Assembly (NCBI GenBank): GCA_013365325.1
Contig: JABVXV010000079.1
Coordinates: 1 to 64,000 of the forward strand
Direction: 5' to 3'
Length of the DNA: 64,000 nt
DNA from: Dipetalonema caudispina
Taxonomy: Eukaryota; Nematoda; Chromadorea; Rhabditida; Onchocercidae
The translations under genes were made by a program, and so were the position numbers. Below the pieces are notes generated by a model that saw only the letters and a list, made by a program, of their open reading frames with translations, searched no databases and was not told where the DNA came from. How positions within the stretch are numbered: position 1 is the stretch's first letter; every line of letters starts with the position of its first letter. Shown here piece by piece: positions 1 to 13,600 of the stretch.

Positions 1-1639
1 CGCAATCCCATAACAGAAATTTCCATACAACGACTGTCATAGCCTCTGATAGTTCGTAGGGCATCTCCTTTCAAACATGAATCAAATACTTGAGTTTCTG
101 AATGTCCGAAGACAATTTCGAATCATCACTGAAGATTAGCAGTGGCAACTGTGGTAAGTTTATTATTGAATGATAGATGGATGAGTGTGTCTCTTTAGTA
201 TCTATTAGACTTAAGTTTTGAAGTGCTAATTCGAAGTCATCATAATAATAATCCTCCAGTAATCATGTCGAAACAGTGATCAGTAAGCAGTCAGATGAAT
301 GATAATAGGAAATGAGCAAAGGAATAGAATCAATGAATGAATGAATGAATTACTGAAATCGTAATGTAATTGAATTCCTTACAAATGATGATTTACTAGG
401 TTCTGTTGTGATACAATCCTACTGGATACGAAGATAAGTGTGTAAAAAAAAAAGGGTTTAAGAACGGATGTGTAGATAAAGGGCTGATAAGCATAATCAG
501 CGAATACAAAATTAGTCATCTGATCGGAAATATTTAGATTAGTTTTATTCGGAGATAAGAGCGAAAATGTTTGATGTGAATTAGTTTTTATCACGAGAAT
601 TCATTAAATACATGAAATACTGTAAACTTTCATTTACATTTATTATAAGTGATGAATCATTTGAAAAAAAAAAAAAAAATTTCTGTATTATTGTATTAGA
701 ATTACTTCGATTTTCCGATGTAAAAATATTTTTCTCACATCATTCCGCTACATGTTTCAGGTGCTTTGATGTTCTTCTGCAAACTATTAAATTTCATATT
801 CTAAGTTATTGTTAATGGAATTTCGTAATTATTCTTTACTTTTATTTATTATTTATTTTTTTTTTTGGCTTGCTGATTGATTGTTAAGTTCTTTATTTTC
901 TTCCCATTAATAAAATATTATTATTGTTTGTTAGCTGAAAAAACTACACAGAAGCAAAGAACGCTGAATATAAATTTAGAGTTATAATCTATGATAAAAA
1001 GTAAAAACGGAAATTATTCGGAAGAAGTGATGAAGAGAAATCGTGGTAGATTTGGATCAATAACCTCTCCGGTACGTTCAGGTTACATCTTCCGATATTG
1101 TATTGGAAGTGATAACAGATTCTTGTCTTCCTATCTCATCCTTTGTTTCGGATTTTCATAAGAGATTTTAGCTAAGAAAGAAATTAAGACTAAAAAGTAA
1201 AAGTTAAGGGTGGTTTTTAGATTTTTTGGAAAAAGTTATTCGAAATATCAATTCTTCTTTTCCAATATGTAGTAAAAAATTTGATTTTCTGTACTGTTTG
1301 TAAAACGAATATGTGTAAATTTGCAAATTTACTATTCCTAATTTCGAATCAACTGTAAATTTTAAATTACAATGAATTTACAAGCGCATGAAGCAGAAAC
1401 GAAAGATTTATACACACATCTTCTAACATCATACAATACAACTACTTAAAGATTTATTTCATAGTTTAATTCAAAATCTCAATACAAGCATTATTTTAAT
1501 CAAAATATCTGACAACTATATATACCAGTAAATGATGAGTGGTAAAGAATACTTAACAAAAGATCACTATATAATTCAATTTAAGTAATCATAAAATGAT
1601 TTGCCACATTGTTCCTACTTCACATCATTCCTTCTTCCT

Positions 1640-2105
1640 TTCAATTTCAAAATATTACTGACTAAATAATATGAATATTCTATACTATATCTTATGATCT
1701 ATATTGAAATCATTCATTATATTATATTACTATGATCAATTATTTGATACTAAATTAAATGTTGCCATAATTTCGAAATAATTGGTGAATTTTAATAATA
1801 ATTTACAAGTTTGGGGACATCTAATATTCCCTTCCTAGATTGTTTCAAGACCTAAAATGTCTCTGTAAGTACCATCGTAGTATCAGCTTATTGGTTGTGT
1901 ATTAAGACGTTTTTTTTTTGGTCGCTAAGAAGAAACGATCAAACATTGTAAAGTAAATCATATCAAATAATATAAAATCCATTAAAAAAAAAAGTATCAA
2001 ATATAATTAGTTGAAGCAATACAAGAAGGAAATAGCATGAATTAAGAGATTAGATTACAAAATATTTTTAAATTGATCAAATTTAATTAATTCCTAATCA
2101 GGATT
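1640..2105 (+). repeat. left copy of a ~450-bp inverted repeat pair
   Basis: This stretch reappears in reverse complement at about 3805-4250. Shared blocks include TATTGGTTGTGTATTAAGAC followed by a run of T, CATGAATTAAGAGATTAG, and CTAAATTAAATGTTG. I estimate by eye roughly 80 percent identity with several small indels. No open reading frame is shared, so it looks like a non-coding dispersed repeat. Outer and inner edges are approximate. Confidence 0.75.
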
Positions 2106-3804
2106 AATGGACGAGACGAAAATTTCAACCCGAAAAAAATTTGACTATCCCATCTTTTATGAATATAATTAATAAGTTAACAGCTTCATTAGGTTCAAAT
2201 CCTAAACAATTAAAATGAAAATAAAACATTACAATCTCTTAAGCTTCATTTCTTTAAAAACAATCCAGCATACGAAATGATCAGGCTTACTCGTCGCTTT
2301 GACAGAGATGTCATATGAAATATATAAATGAAAGTTTTGAATGAATTCCATTCTAACTATTCATCATGATAGCAACAAGAAGTTCGTGAATATAGCTTTG
2401 CAACGAACTAAGCTCAATTGTTTTACATGGATCGGATACATTCAGCCAACTTCTAGGGTACCGAAATTTCAGGAATTTATTGCAAGTATTTGTTATGCTA
2501 CAAAAACCGTAAAATTATCAGCATTTCAAAACAGTAACCCGAAAAAATGAGTGAATTCCTTAACGGTAATATATCAAAATCCGTGTTTCGAGTTTCTATG
2601 CATTGATAATTGCAGACAAAAATATTTATGAAGAAGGCAATATAATTCAAAACACTCCTCGAAGATTTTTGTAACGGCTTAATGCTTACTCAAAAAAGGT
2701 TCGCAAATTGAATAGAAAAGTGAGAATCTCAAACACAAAATACGTACCGGAAATAGTAGAAATGTTGGAATAAAAGAAAAACTTATTCAAAAAGGTTTCA
2801 ATTAATTTGAAGTTAAAAATTGAAAATTTAAAAAGAATAGAAACAGAAAGAAATGAAAGTGGATAATCGTCAATCTGAAATATATGTAAAAAGGATATAA
2901 TTATATGAACCATTGCATAATTAACGGAAAAAAGTAACAAAATTAATAGGAATTGAGAGAATGGAACGGAAAAGCTAACCGACAAACTTACGTGAACCAA
3001 ATTTGCATAAGTGATATGACTCACTGATGCGGAAATATCGCATTTTTCCTCTACGTTATTAGCGAAAATCTAAATGTACAATTTTGCTGGAATGGAAAAA
3101 TAAATCCATTCTTTGTACCGCTTGCCCAGTTTAGAAGAAAAATAGATACTATAATATAATAACCAGAGGAGGCGGTGGGAGAGATATTTGCGCACATTGG
3201 TAGGGAAAGTGATTGTTGCGCTTATAGCGACGTTTTCGTCTACAACGATTAGTGCTATTTACTTGGTTGAGATATTCATTTTTGCTGTCATTTCATCATT
3301 TCCAGTTATCTGATCTTCGCGTTCATATCATTACTGTTGAAGAATAATTGTGGGATTTTCGGCACTTCTCTCCAATTTGTATTCTTTTCTCTCATTTCAA
3401 TGAATAGCAAAAGTTTTCATAATGTTTCCCATTTCAAATATATATTTATTCAATATTTTACCTGTATACTACGAAGTATATCAAAAGTTATAAGCCGTAT
3501 TTATTTATAAAATCTTGACTTTTTACAGGCTAAATTTTGAAAATTTTTTGCAATTATTGATTATCTATTATATGGAAATGTGAAGCAATGATATCTTCTA
3601 AAACTAGCTTCATACAACTATACAAATCCTTAAATTTCACTTAAAAGAGATCAAACAAGATTGGATGTTTATTTGAACAAAGATTACAATAACATCATAA
3701 CATGATGTCAGCTCATTTGGCTGAAAAATAAAACTTGTTCTGCAAGAAGTTAAAATTTTGTAAATAAATAGGACTCATAATTTTTGACACACTTTGTAAT
3801 ATCT

Positions 3805-4250
3805 TCTCCTTTCATTCTTTGATCAGAAATTAATTAAATTTGGACGATTTAAAGATTTCTTTTGTAAACTAATCTCTTAATTCATGCCATTTCCTTTTTG
3901 CATTACTTCAGCTATTTGTATTTGATACTTTTTTTTTTTTTTGTGTATTTTATATTATTTAATTTGATTTACTTTACAATATCTGATAGTTTTTTCTTAA
4001 CGACCAAAAAAAAAACGTCTTAATACACAACCAATAAGCTAGCTACTACAATGGTACTTAAACAAAACATTTCAGGTCTTGGAAGGGATGAAACATAAAT
4101 AGAACTGAGATTATTATTGAAATTCACCAATTACCTCGAAATTATGACAACATTTAATTTAGTATAAAATAAATTAGATCATAGTAATGGAGCCCGAATG
4201 AATGATCTAAATATTGATTATAGGAGGGACAGTATTAAATGGTCAGTAAG
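3805..4250 (-). repeat. right copy of the ~450-bp inverted repeat pair
   Basis: Reverse-complement partner of the copy at 1640-2105, about 1.7 kb apart. The best conserved part is at about 3880-4060, with the T-run and a 20-base block matching almost base for base. The pair could be the long terminal inverted repeats of one foldback-type element covering about 1640-4250, or two independent insertions of one repeat family. Confidence 0.75.
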
Positions 4251-4390
4251 TAGCTAATATAAGCTCAATTTTTAAGAATTCAAATTTAATAAATATCAAA
4301 TAACAACGCAATGCCTAACATTATGAATCATTGCTGTATAAACCCGTTCTATGAAGTTGTTCCCACCGTTATCGGATATTTCCGTTGCTT

Positions 4391-4394
4391 TCTT

Positions 4395-4455
<61 letters not shown>
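4391..4455. repeat. (CT)n microsatellite
   Basis: About 65 bp of nearly pure CT dinucleotides with one CCCTC interruption near the start. It creates artificial Ser-Leu and Arg-Glu open frames on the two strands. Confidence 0.95.
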
Positions 4456-4457
<2 letters not shown>

Positions 4458-6817
4458 GTATATAAAAATATATCCGATTTTGCTACAGTATATGTTGTTA
4501 CTCAACTATTATTCGTTGTTTTTTCTTTTTTTTCTTCTCCGATGAAATAGTAATCAGAAGTTTTACTCGTAAACAATCATTAGCAAATTCTACAGAAGTT
4601 GAAAAAAAAGATTGAAAAACAACAGGGAAAGAAAAATAGGAGGAAGATGATATGGGTGCGAAAATGGCTGTAAAGTCAAATAATAGTATAAAGCAAAAAC
4701 TGGAAAGCATTTCCGTTTTGCTGGATTAAGCATTCCAGCTTAACTCCTAATTGATAATAGTAGTGCACATTTCTTCCATAAGGAATGAACCTTCCACAAA
4801 TGCTGTCTAATTAAGGTTATCTATTTATTGAAATACTTCTTTGAAGAATTTTGCCACTGTAGAATATTTGCTAAATTTGAAGATGTAACCTTCGGTATTT
4901 TGATACCCTATATAAAGGTGTAATTAATCGATAAAACAAGAGGTACTCATTTTATTTCTTGAGATTTTAGCTTTTTCTACACTAACTAAGTGATAGAACT
5001 CAATTTAATTCATTCAGAATGACCTTATGAAAGAATTTGATTGCAAATTAGGATCAAACTTTCGAGTGAACCTTGTAAACATCGCTTACAAATTCGAATA
5101 GCCATAGCTTGTCAGTTTGTATTTGTGTTCCTTTTCGAAAAAAAAAAAAAAAGAATTCATTTCGTCTTCGTTCCTATATTTCTTTTTGTGATATTGAATG
5201 CAAAAAATTTTCTACGCCAAAAATTGGCATCGATTTATAAGCATTAATAAAATGCTCAATTTTTTTAATACAAAATAATTTAACAAAGTAGATTTCACTC
5301 ATTCTTTTTCTCAATAATTCATCAAAATCAATACTATTCTTTTATTCTCATTCTAGTAATTAGTTAAAAATATTTCTGAAATTAAAATAATTCATGTATA
5401 TATATATTTATGTATTGAAAAATTTTCCCATTTTTATTTTTTATAATTTCGATACCTATCAATTAGTAGAGACATTTGTACTTCCATTCAATGGAATTTT
5501 TCAATTCTAAATTACAAATTGTAATATATCATGTTGAATAGATGTACAAATGTACCGTTATCATTGGATGCTCTTTGACCTTGTTGAATCATTTTACATC
5601 TAATTCAACAATGTATGCCTGCCTATATGTACAAACATGTATACAACATGTACAAATTTTAAATAATATTGAAGAGAAATACCGGTTGCATAAGTGCTCA
5701 CATTATGTACATCAATGGGCCGCTATCGTTAATTGTCTAAGATTTTTAATGTAAATGATGCAAAAATTTGCTGTTTAATTTTCCGTTTTCTTACCGGATA
5801 AGTTGTGAGAAAAGTTTTTACTTTTCATTTCAATATTTTATAGTTCACAGGTTAAAATTCATTTACTCTCTAAAATACTTTTAATCAGCTATATTTATTT
5901 TAGTCACTTCAATTATTTCCTGGTCATAGATGAAATTCACCATCACTACGATATTGTGAAAGATGAGGTCATCAATGATGCTATCATGTGATAGTTAAGA
6001 AGAAATTGGTTAGAGAATGAAGGAATTAAGCTGTAAATATTAAAAGCAAAAAGTTAGCTTGTGTGTGTTTGTGCAATTTGTCAACAGATTTGATGTTTTC
6101 ATTCCCTCAGGCAATTCTTCGTTTTAGTAGATTCATCATTTCTAAATAGTTGTCTTCATCACATTTTGCGCTCTTTCATATTTTTTATTCGAAATTTGCC
6201 AAAACAAATGGTCGATCATTATTGTAAATAATCTTCCGAAAATTCTCTTTTCTCTTTTGCATTTAAGGTCAGGTTCGCATATCTTTGCATTATTTCATTT
6301 TGAATGAAATACTTTTGATATGTTTCAGAAACTGTTCACTAATTCATTCATTACATAGCAAATTTCATCTCTTTCCCTTTTAACTTTCTTCCGGTTTTTT
6401 AGTTGCTGTGGTTAATTCATTCAATTTTGAAGTAGAGAAGTTAGGAAGTCGAGTCTATTTCGAATTTTTTTGTTGCTTTTGAAGAGAACACCGTATGAGT
6501 CATTGGAAAGAGATGAAGAGAAAAAGAAAAATATCTTGGGAAAAGTTAGAAGGTATGACAATTACGGTAGAAACTTGAAAAGTTTTCAATATCAACTTCA
6601 GAAGAATGTGTTGTACAATCTCAGATCATCAGTAATGATTTAGGCATTTCTTTTGAATAGTTTCCGATAGCTTTCATATTTGTTGACCACAAAAATTGTA
6701 CAGTGGTGGTAGATGGTAATACTTATGGAACAATGAATTTCATGAGGTTGGTGTCGTGACTTTCACATCATATGGATCATCCTATATTCTTCCTCCATTT
6801 TGAGAATCATCAGCTAA

Positions 6818-6878
6818 ATGAGGCTCAGTTGTTTTTTTTCTTCATGTTGGCTTAATGTTACTAGTTCTTTTCGCTTCG
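6818..6878 (+). CDS. candidate first coding exon of the ADAM gene
   Basis: ATG at 6818 opens 20 codons and ends at a GT donor (6879) in phase 1, the phase required by the next recognisable exon, which starts at 7614 with two bases of a split codon. The peptide (MRLSCFFSSCWLNVTSS...) has a modest hydrophobic stretch that could serve as a signal peptide, which an ADAM needs. Two AG candidates lie just upstream of the ATG. The hydrophobic core is weak, and another leader exon is possible. Confidence 0.3.
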
Positions 6879-7613
6879 GTAGTGAAATGCACTGCGGAAA
6901 CGTTTATATTTTGATTAACGACAAGAAATATAAATGTCGGAAATAGTCCTTTCTATTCCTCATTTATTATTCCACAATTCTGATTCAAAAGAGCAAACCA
7001 CAGTGATGAGTTTATGGCTTTATATGCTACTCTGAAAAAAATACTGTTTTTAAATATTAATAACAGGAATTACGCTAAATACCATATGCGAAATATTATT
7101 CCCGGCGTTAAAGAAACATTTAAAATTTAGTGAAGTAAGGCGAACTACCATATTTTGAATATAAGGAATTTCGAATTAACAGTAATTTATTTTTCTCAGT
7201 AGTCTTCAAATTCTTCGTAGTGAATACACATTTATATATTAATCCAAGCTGATTAATCCAAACTTTGTTTTCCCACAACAATGTTTTTGCTTAAATCACA
7301 TTGGGATGATGAATTCGTATAATCTCTGTATCGTTACATCTTTCTTTTTTAAAGATATTCAAGTTTGCTTCAAATGTGTTATGTATTAGTAAATATTGAT
7401 TATCTGCCAGTGAACCCCGCTGATATTAATTGATTGTGTACAGATTTAAAAGATTAAAATTCGTTTTATTTATAGGAATCGGTCGAATATTGCATCAGTT
7501 TAGGTTTGAGTACAGGATTATAGTGTTTTTCATTGTTTATTCCATTGTAATCTGTTGCCACCGTTTATTTTATTATGAATTATATTTTCTGTATTTTTCC
7601 TCAAAATTTTTAG

Positions 7614-10600
7614 GGTTTGGTAAAGCAACGGAAAAGACAATGCATCATGACATTCACTGCCCGTTGCATATTTTTTACGGTGAGCATGAACTGAATGCTA
7701 ATCAACTTATATCCATTAGTCAAACAGTTCAACCGAAATTCGAACTCAGGCTCCAGAATGATGTTGGAGAAGGTCGAAATTTTGTTTTCCAACCGAACAG
7801 AGAGTTACCGAAAACTTCTACCAAGGTTCATTTTCTTTTATTTTCGAATGAAATTTTGTGAAATGCTTAATATAGCAAAACTGCTAAAAGAATGCTGTAT
7901 TGCTAGTCAGCCATTTTCTTCTAGCATTTTATAAATTGCTTACATAGCGAGCTTATCTTTTAAGCTATCTTGAATGAATTCTTTGTGGTCGAATTTTGGG
8001 TTTAAAAGTTGTGCTGTGAAGACAAAAATGGAACATTCCTTATCCTGAGTGCTTCTTTTCAGGTTGACATACCATGCCATTTTGAAAGTATAAGCAGTAC
8101 CGGTGAACACAGTGCTATGAGTACTTGTTCGATATCACTTTTTGGGCAAGTTTTTATTACTGAGACATTTTTCAAATATTTTTCTGAATGCTTATTATCT
8201 TTTGCATTTTAATTGCACCTGCTTCTGAAAAATCTCAGAGGCTGAAAACCTTTCAGGTAGATTACTGTTGTAAATTGACCGAAAACCATCAGTAACCTAT
8301 TTGAGTATTTCTCATTGTTTTGATAGGTTAAATGAATAATTAGACATCGTAAGATAACTTGTGTACAGCTATGCTCAGGATACCGTTAGTCTTTATTGAA
8401 ATAAACTGCGCTGTATAATTTTGCGTTTTTCGCGATTACTAAAAACCATCTGGAAATGTGTAAAGAAAGGAATGAACTACCCTTGTAAGTAAATAAACGA
8501 AGTTTTCAGTGGATTATTCACGATAAGTGGTCGACGATTTGTGTTAGAAGCGGATCCGAATGCATCATTCCATTTCGTTCCATTATCTGATCATTCCTGC
8601 GGTAAGCACTCGAAGTATAATGTTATGCTTCAATTCTCTTTTTTTTTTTTAAATTTTTGAAATGGAATAAGGAAAAAGCTGTTTCAGATTGGGGATCAAG
8701 AAGTAAACGTTCTCTTGGTGGATCTCATACAGCTGAATATTATGCGCAATTTTTGGATGAACGCTGGCGTTACGTAGAGTTAGCACTTATTGCAGATAAA
8801 TTAGTGGTTTGTAATTTTTAATACATTAATGGGATTGTTTGTGTTTTATTATAATTTTATTCTTAATCGCTTATAATGACGTATCACAACTGCTGCTGAG
8901 CTAGCTCTAGCCTTGTCTATTTAGTTTAACAATTTTGCTCTTCACACTCTGAATCGGAAACCAATTCTCTGGTATAAATGTCTCGGAATCTTCGTCGGAA
9001 GACTCTGACTGGTTCAAACATTGAAAGACTGACCATCGATATTCCATGAGCGTTATCTGCTAGTGTTTGATGTAATTGAGGTGCTGGTCCTTTATTTCAA
9101 TACTCTCTGGTAATAAGTTTTTCTTATCAGTCGGTGCTGCCGGGTTCGAGAACTTGGAAAAGTTCTACCTCAAACTTCTGTTGAGTGGTGATGTCGGTCA
9201 TTATATTCGATGTGGTTTCCGACGCAGAGTTAACATTGTCAGATTCAGTGTTTTGCTTAGTTGACATTCCATAATTAAATTACGGACAGATTGGTGGGTG
9301 TCACTAAACATGTTGAGAAGTATTTTACTGCTAATCTTTTGGAAAAGAATCAGCTGGTTTAACGACAAGCTTGTACATAGTGGTCTAAAGAAAAAAGTAA
9401 TTTATATTACATTGAGATGAATTGTAAAATTTCAGTTTGAGAGACATCACAACAACGTAACCGAAGTTATGCAAAGGCTTAATGCTATTACCAATTACAT
9501 CAATTCGGTAAAGGCTTTCTTTTTCTTTTTTTGATTGATGTGTTTCATCATGACTACGTAAAAAATGACTTTAAACTTGAATTTAAATTTTGAAAAAGTG
9601 GAAGAGAAACCCCTGTACTTTGTTCACTTTGTTGCTAAGATAAAAAATGTTGAAAATATATAGTTTATTTCGTAAGGATTTCTTGTTCATTAAATTTGAC
9701 ATGAATGCGATATTGCACTTCAGCTATACTTGCCGATTAATATTCGAGTGGTTCTTGTATGGGCTGATGTATGGGAAAATGGTAATCCAGTAGATATTTC
9801 ATCAGATTCTGATACGACGTTGTGGAATTTTCTAAATTGGCGAAAAGGATTATTAAAAGATCATCCACACGATAATGCACATTTACTTACGTTAGTACTG
9901 CTACAAGCTTTTGTTTCCAATTGATTTTAATCATGGATAAATTCCGGTCGTAAAAAACGTTTTCTAGTAAAAGTAATTTCTAATAACATACCATATTTGA
10001 AGCGCTGGATTTGCGATTTCCTTATGAAACGATTCCATGTCTTAAGCATTCCTTTTCATCGTCTTTTTTGTAAACTTAGCTTGGATTTAACAATATAAGC
10101 TCCCGCTAGTATATGACGATTTATGCTCAAATTATCCTACCTGGTAGAAATATTCGGTATTTTAGCATTTTATAATCGTTGCTGCTGTCACGTCTCGATG
10201 GGTAATTCCTATTTTATTCCAGAGTTTAATTGCTTCATGGACTTTTTTTTTTAATGGGAGCATTTCTAGTTGAATTCATATTTTCCAATATTAATTTAAT
10301 GATAAATCCTATCTTTATTTTTATTTTGCAGTGGAACGGTATTTAAGAATAACGTTGTTGGAAAAGCCTTCAAAGGCACGATGTGTTCGTATGATTTTTC
10401 TGGTGGGGTCGATATGGAGCACAGTGATCAGGCTGCATTTGTTGCTGCAACCATTGCACACGAAATGGGACATAATTTTGGAATGGAGCATGATATCGAT
10501 GAAGTGGAATGCCGTTGTCCAGCCAAATCATGTATTATGTCACCAGCTACCGGGTAAGTAGTGTCTGATTTCTATGGGATTGAGTACGAGTTAAGAGATA

Positions 10601-13600
10601 GGCAATTTGAAAGATAATTATTTTTTGTGACTTTGTAGAATTAATTAGAGTTGTTTGTGGTATTAGCAATGTATTGCTGTTGTTAGGATGGTTAATGGAG
10701 ACTTGATAGTATTAAATAAAATTTTACACTGTTATGTGTAATAAATATCTTCAAAGGCCATGGAAGTTTTTTTTTTATCTTTTTTTTTTTGTGCTCACTG
10801 CGATGGCTGGAGTAATTAGTTCTGCGTTTATAGGAAGAAATGGAGTAATCGGTACTACCGAAAAAAGATTAATGTTAATTAAGTGAATTATTATAGTTAG
10901 TTTATTTTTTTTCAAGAAAATCTCCAAGTTAGATCAAAACTCAATTTTTTACAAGATTGATGATATAAAGCTTTTAGCATTACTCGTCCAACATTCTGGT
11001 CGGAATGCAGTATGCGTGCATTGCAACACAGTTTTTCTCGTGGAGTGGATTACTGTTTGCGCAATTCTCCTAAGAGTGTATTTGGTGGTGCACGTTGTGG
11101 CAATGGAATTGTGGAAGCTGGTGAAGAATGTGACTGTGGAACACCGGTTTGTTTAGCTTCATTGATTATTATGGGAAAAATTCTAGATTCATAGTATTGA
11201 GCAGTTCATATTTAACTTTTAATAAAAATTGAACTAGTTTCGAAGACATGGAGTAAGTCAAATATTGTGTTTGGCGCTAGCAAAAGTGTCTTACTTCGTT
11301 CACTAACTGTTTAATGCATTTGTGGTTATTTTAAATTATATTCAACTTAAGCAGCGAGCATCTTCCAAATACTAAACTTCTTTAAAAATTTAGATGATTC
11401 TGCACGACTTTAATATTTATGATGATTCTGATAATAAAATAATTACAGAATCTGCCGTAATCGCTGTACCTCGGTTTTCATATCTGGGGCATGAAAGGAA
11501 AGAAGAAATATAATATAATAAATAATATAGTTATTATAATGAATAATATCAGTAGTTTTAGATATAACAGTGGAAGAAATATTTTTTCCAGAGCTCTTGC
11601 ATCAACAAATGTTGTAATCCAACAACATGTCAATTAGCGGAAGCAGCCGTTTGCGCTAGTGGTGAATGCTGTGATTTGAATACCTGTCAGATGTTGCCAG
11701 CCACTACCGTTTGTCGACAAGCAATTAACGAATGCGATTTACCAGAATACTGTGATGGACAAATGGAACACTGTCCAGCAGATTTCTTTGTACAAGATGG
11801 TCATGAATGTCCGAATCATACTGACGTTAATTTTAATTTCTTGTTCTTCAGTTAATATTGCAAGAGAAAACAACCATTACTGTTAACGATCACCAAAATA
11901 TCGTGTTAGTAACTTCTGGGAATAAACAGTCTAGATTTCAGAGAGTTCACTCTTTTGTTACAAAATAGTTTTATTATTTTTGGTAGAAGTTTTCTTGAGT
12001 CTTTTCTTAATCGTTTAGAAATGATAGTTATTGGCAGGATTATTGCTATAATGGTTATTGTGGAAGTCGTGATGCCCAGTGTCAGCATATTTGGGGTCCA
12101 ACTGGTAGAAATGCAGCACCAGCATGTTATGATTTGAATTTGTATGGAAGCAGTAGTGGAAATTGCGGCTTTCTACATGAAACGAGTCGCTTTGTGCCGT
12201 GTGATAAAAAGTGTGGCTTTTTTTTGTCTTGAAGTTTATATAATCTTACTAAATACTAGTGCGAGGTCAGAGGATAGATCAAGTTGAACCATCTTACATT
12301 TCACTTCAGAAATCTTTTTCGGAAAGCCTGTGTTTGTCATGATATCACGGGAGCTGAATGAAAATCTGATGACAGGCACATTTCACAGAAGATCCACATG
12401 AAAAGATAAGGTCTACCAAGTTATTCAGTTTCATTTTTTTATGAAAGAAGTAAGATTTTGAGATCAGTTCTGAGACGATAGAGAGTAAAAAGTGGTTGGT
12501 AATGCATGGATTAAGAAAAGAAAACAATCATACTGCAATTTTTTCAGTAATATTAAGTGTGGACGATTACATTGTATCCATGAGAATGAGAAATTGGCAT
12601 TTGGTGACCCGTCAACAGTTTACACAGCATATACTGGTTTACGGTTGAGAAATGGTGAAGATGTTGCTTGTAGAGTAGTTTGGACAAAATATACGAGTGG
12701 TCGAAAAGAACCGGATCCTGGAATGGTTCCAGATGGTGCATTTTGCGGCCAAGATGAAGTGACTTTACTTTCTTAGCAATTAACTTCTAGCATCTTTTCT
12801 TGAAAACTTAAACTCCTTTTTTATAATTTCTCCAAAAAAAAGAATTTACTATTTTTAGATGTGTGTTGACGCAAAATGTCAGAATCGAACTGCAAAAGTA
12901 CTTATGGCACCCAAATGCGAGCCAGTATCGTGTAATAATGCAGGAATCTGTAATAATATGGGTAATTGTCACTGTGATCCAGGTTATGGTGGACCATCCT
13001 GCGCTATCCCTGGCCCTGGTGGGTCAGTAAATAGTGGTCCCGCTGTTGAAGGTGGTGTTATTCATGTAGGCTTTGTGGTATTTTGGCTTCTTCTGATACT
13101 AACTGTTGTGTTTATGGGCATTTCAATTGTCGTCAAACGAAAAAGGGACTTCTGGCTCCACAAAGAGTACGTTACTTTCTTATTTTTCGAAATTCAAATT
13201 AATTTTAGAAGTCCAGTACCTAACATTTAAGAACTACACCAGCAATCCAACCACCTAGTGAAATGACAAAGATTTGATAATTGATGTCACAAGTTTTTTT
13301 TGTGAAGTCCACTTGAGGACGCAAAATTGCTCCATTATAATTATGTCCTTAATATCCCAGTATTGTGTTATCCTATAACTTTAGAATTTGGGAAAAATTG
13401 AAGAAGGCGTTAAAGATTGAGAAGCTTTTGGTGCCAATCCGGAAAGCTCCGCCACCTCCACGACCAAGTGCTATACGTACGGCCGATCTGAACTTAATAT
13501 GGGGTGATACTGCATCAGATGCTTTACGTGTGCGCAGCTATCGGCAACCCCTTCCACCTAATATCAGTCCACCAGTTGTTCCATCCACTACTTTGAATTT

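Larger units (their letters stand above)
1..6817. other. gene-free region upstream of the ADAM gene
   Basis: No coding exon could be supported here. Open frames are short, AT-rich and hydrophobic or overlap microsatellites. The stretch holds the inverted repeat pair at about 1640-2105 and 3805-4250 and a (CT)n tract at 4391-4455, each listed separately, plus many A and T runs. It probably includes the promoter of the downstream ADAM gene, but no specific regulatory site stood out. Confidence 0.6.

Noticed and set aside
2188..2206. GGTTCAAATCCT-like T-loop of a tRNA
   Set aside because: No A-box or D-arm at the right distance upstream and no acceptor stem could be paired.
2686..3024. 112-codon hydrophobic open frame on the minus strand
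   Set aside because: Phe/Leu/Ile/Ser-rich in a way typical of AT-rich noncoding DNA; no domain, no splice partner and it lies between the inverted repeat arms without transposase motifs.
4296..4550. Open frames on both strands with Ser-Leu or Arg-Glu runs
   Set aside because: They are translations of the (CT)n microsatellite; no splice or start context supports them.
5542..5754. Cluster of TGTACA palindromes and a 70-codon open frame
   Set aside because: The frame lacks splice context, and four TGTACA sites in 180 bp of degenerate ATGTACAA repeats look like local slippage rather than a binding-site array.
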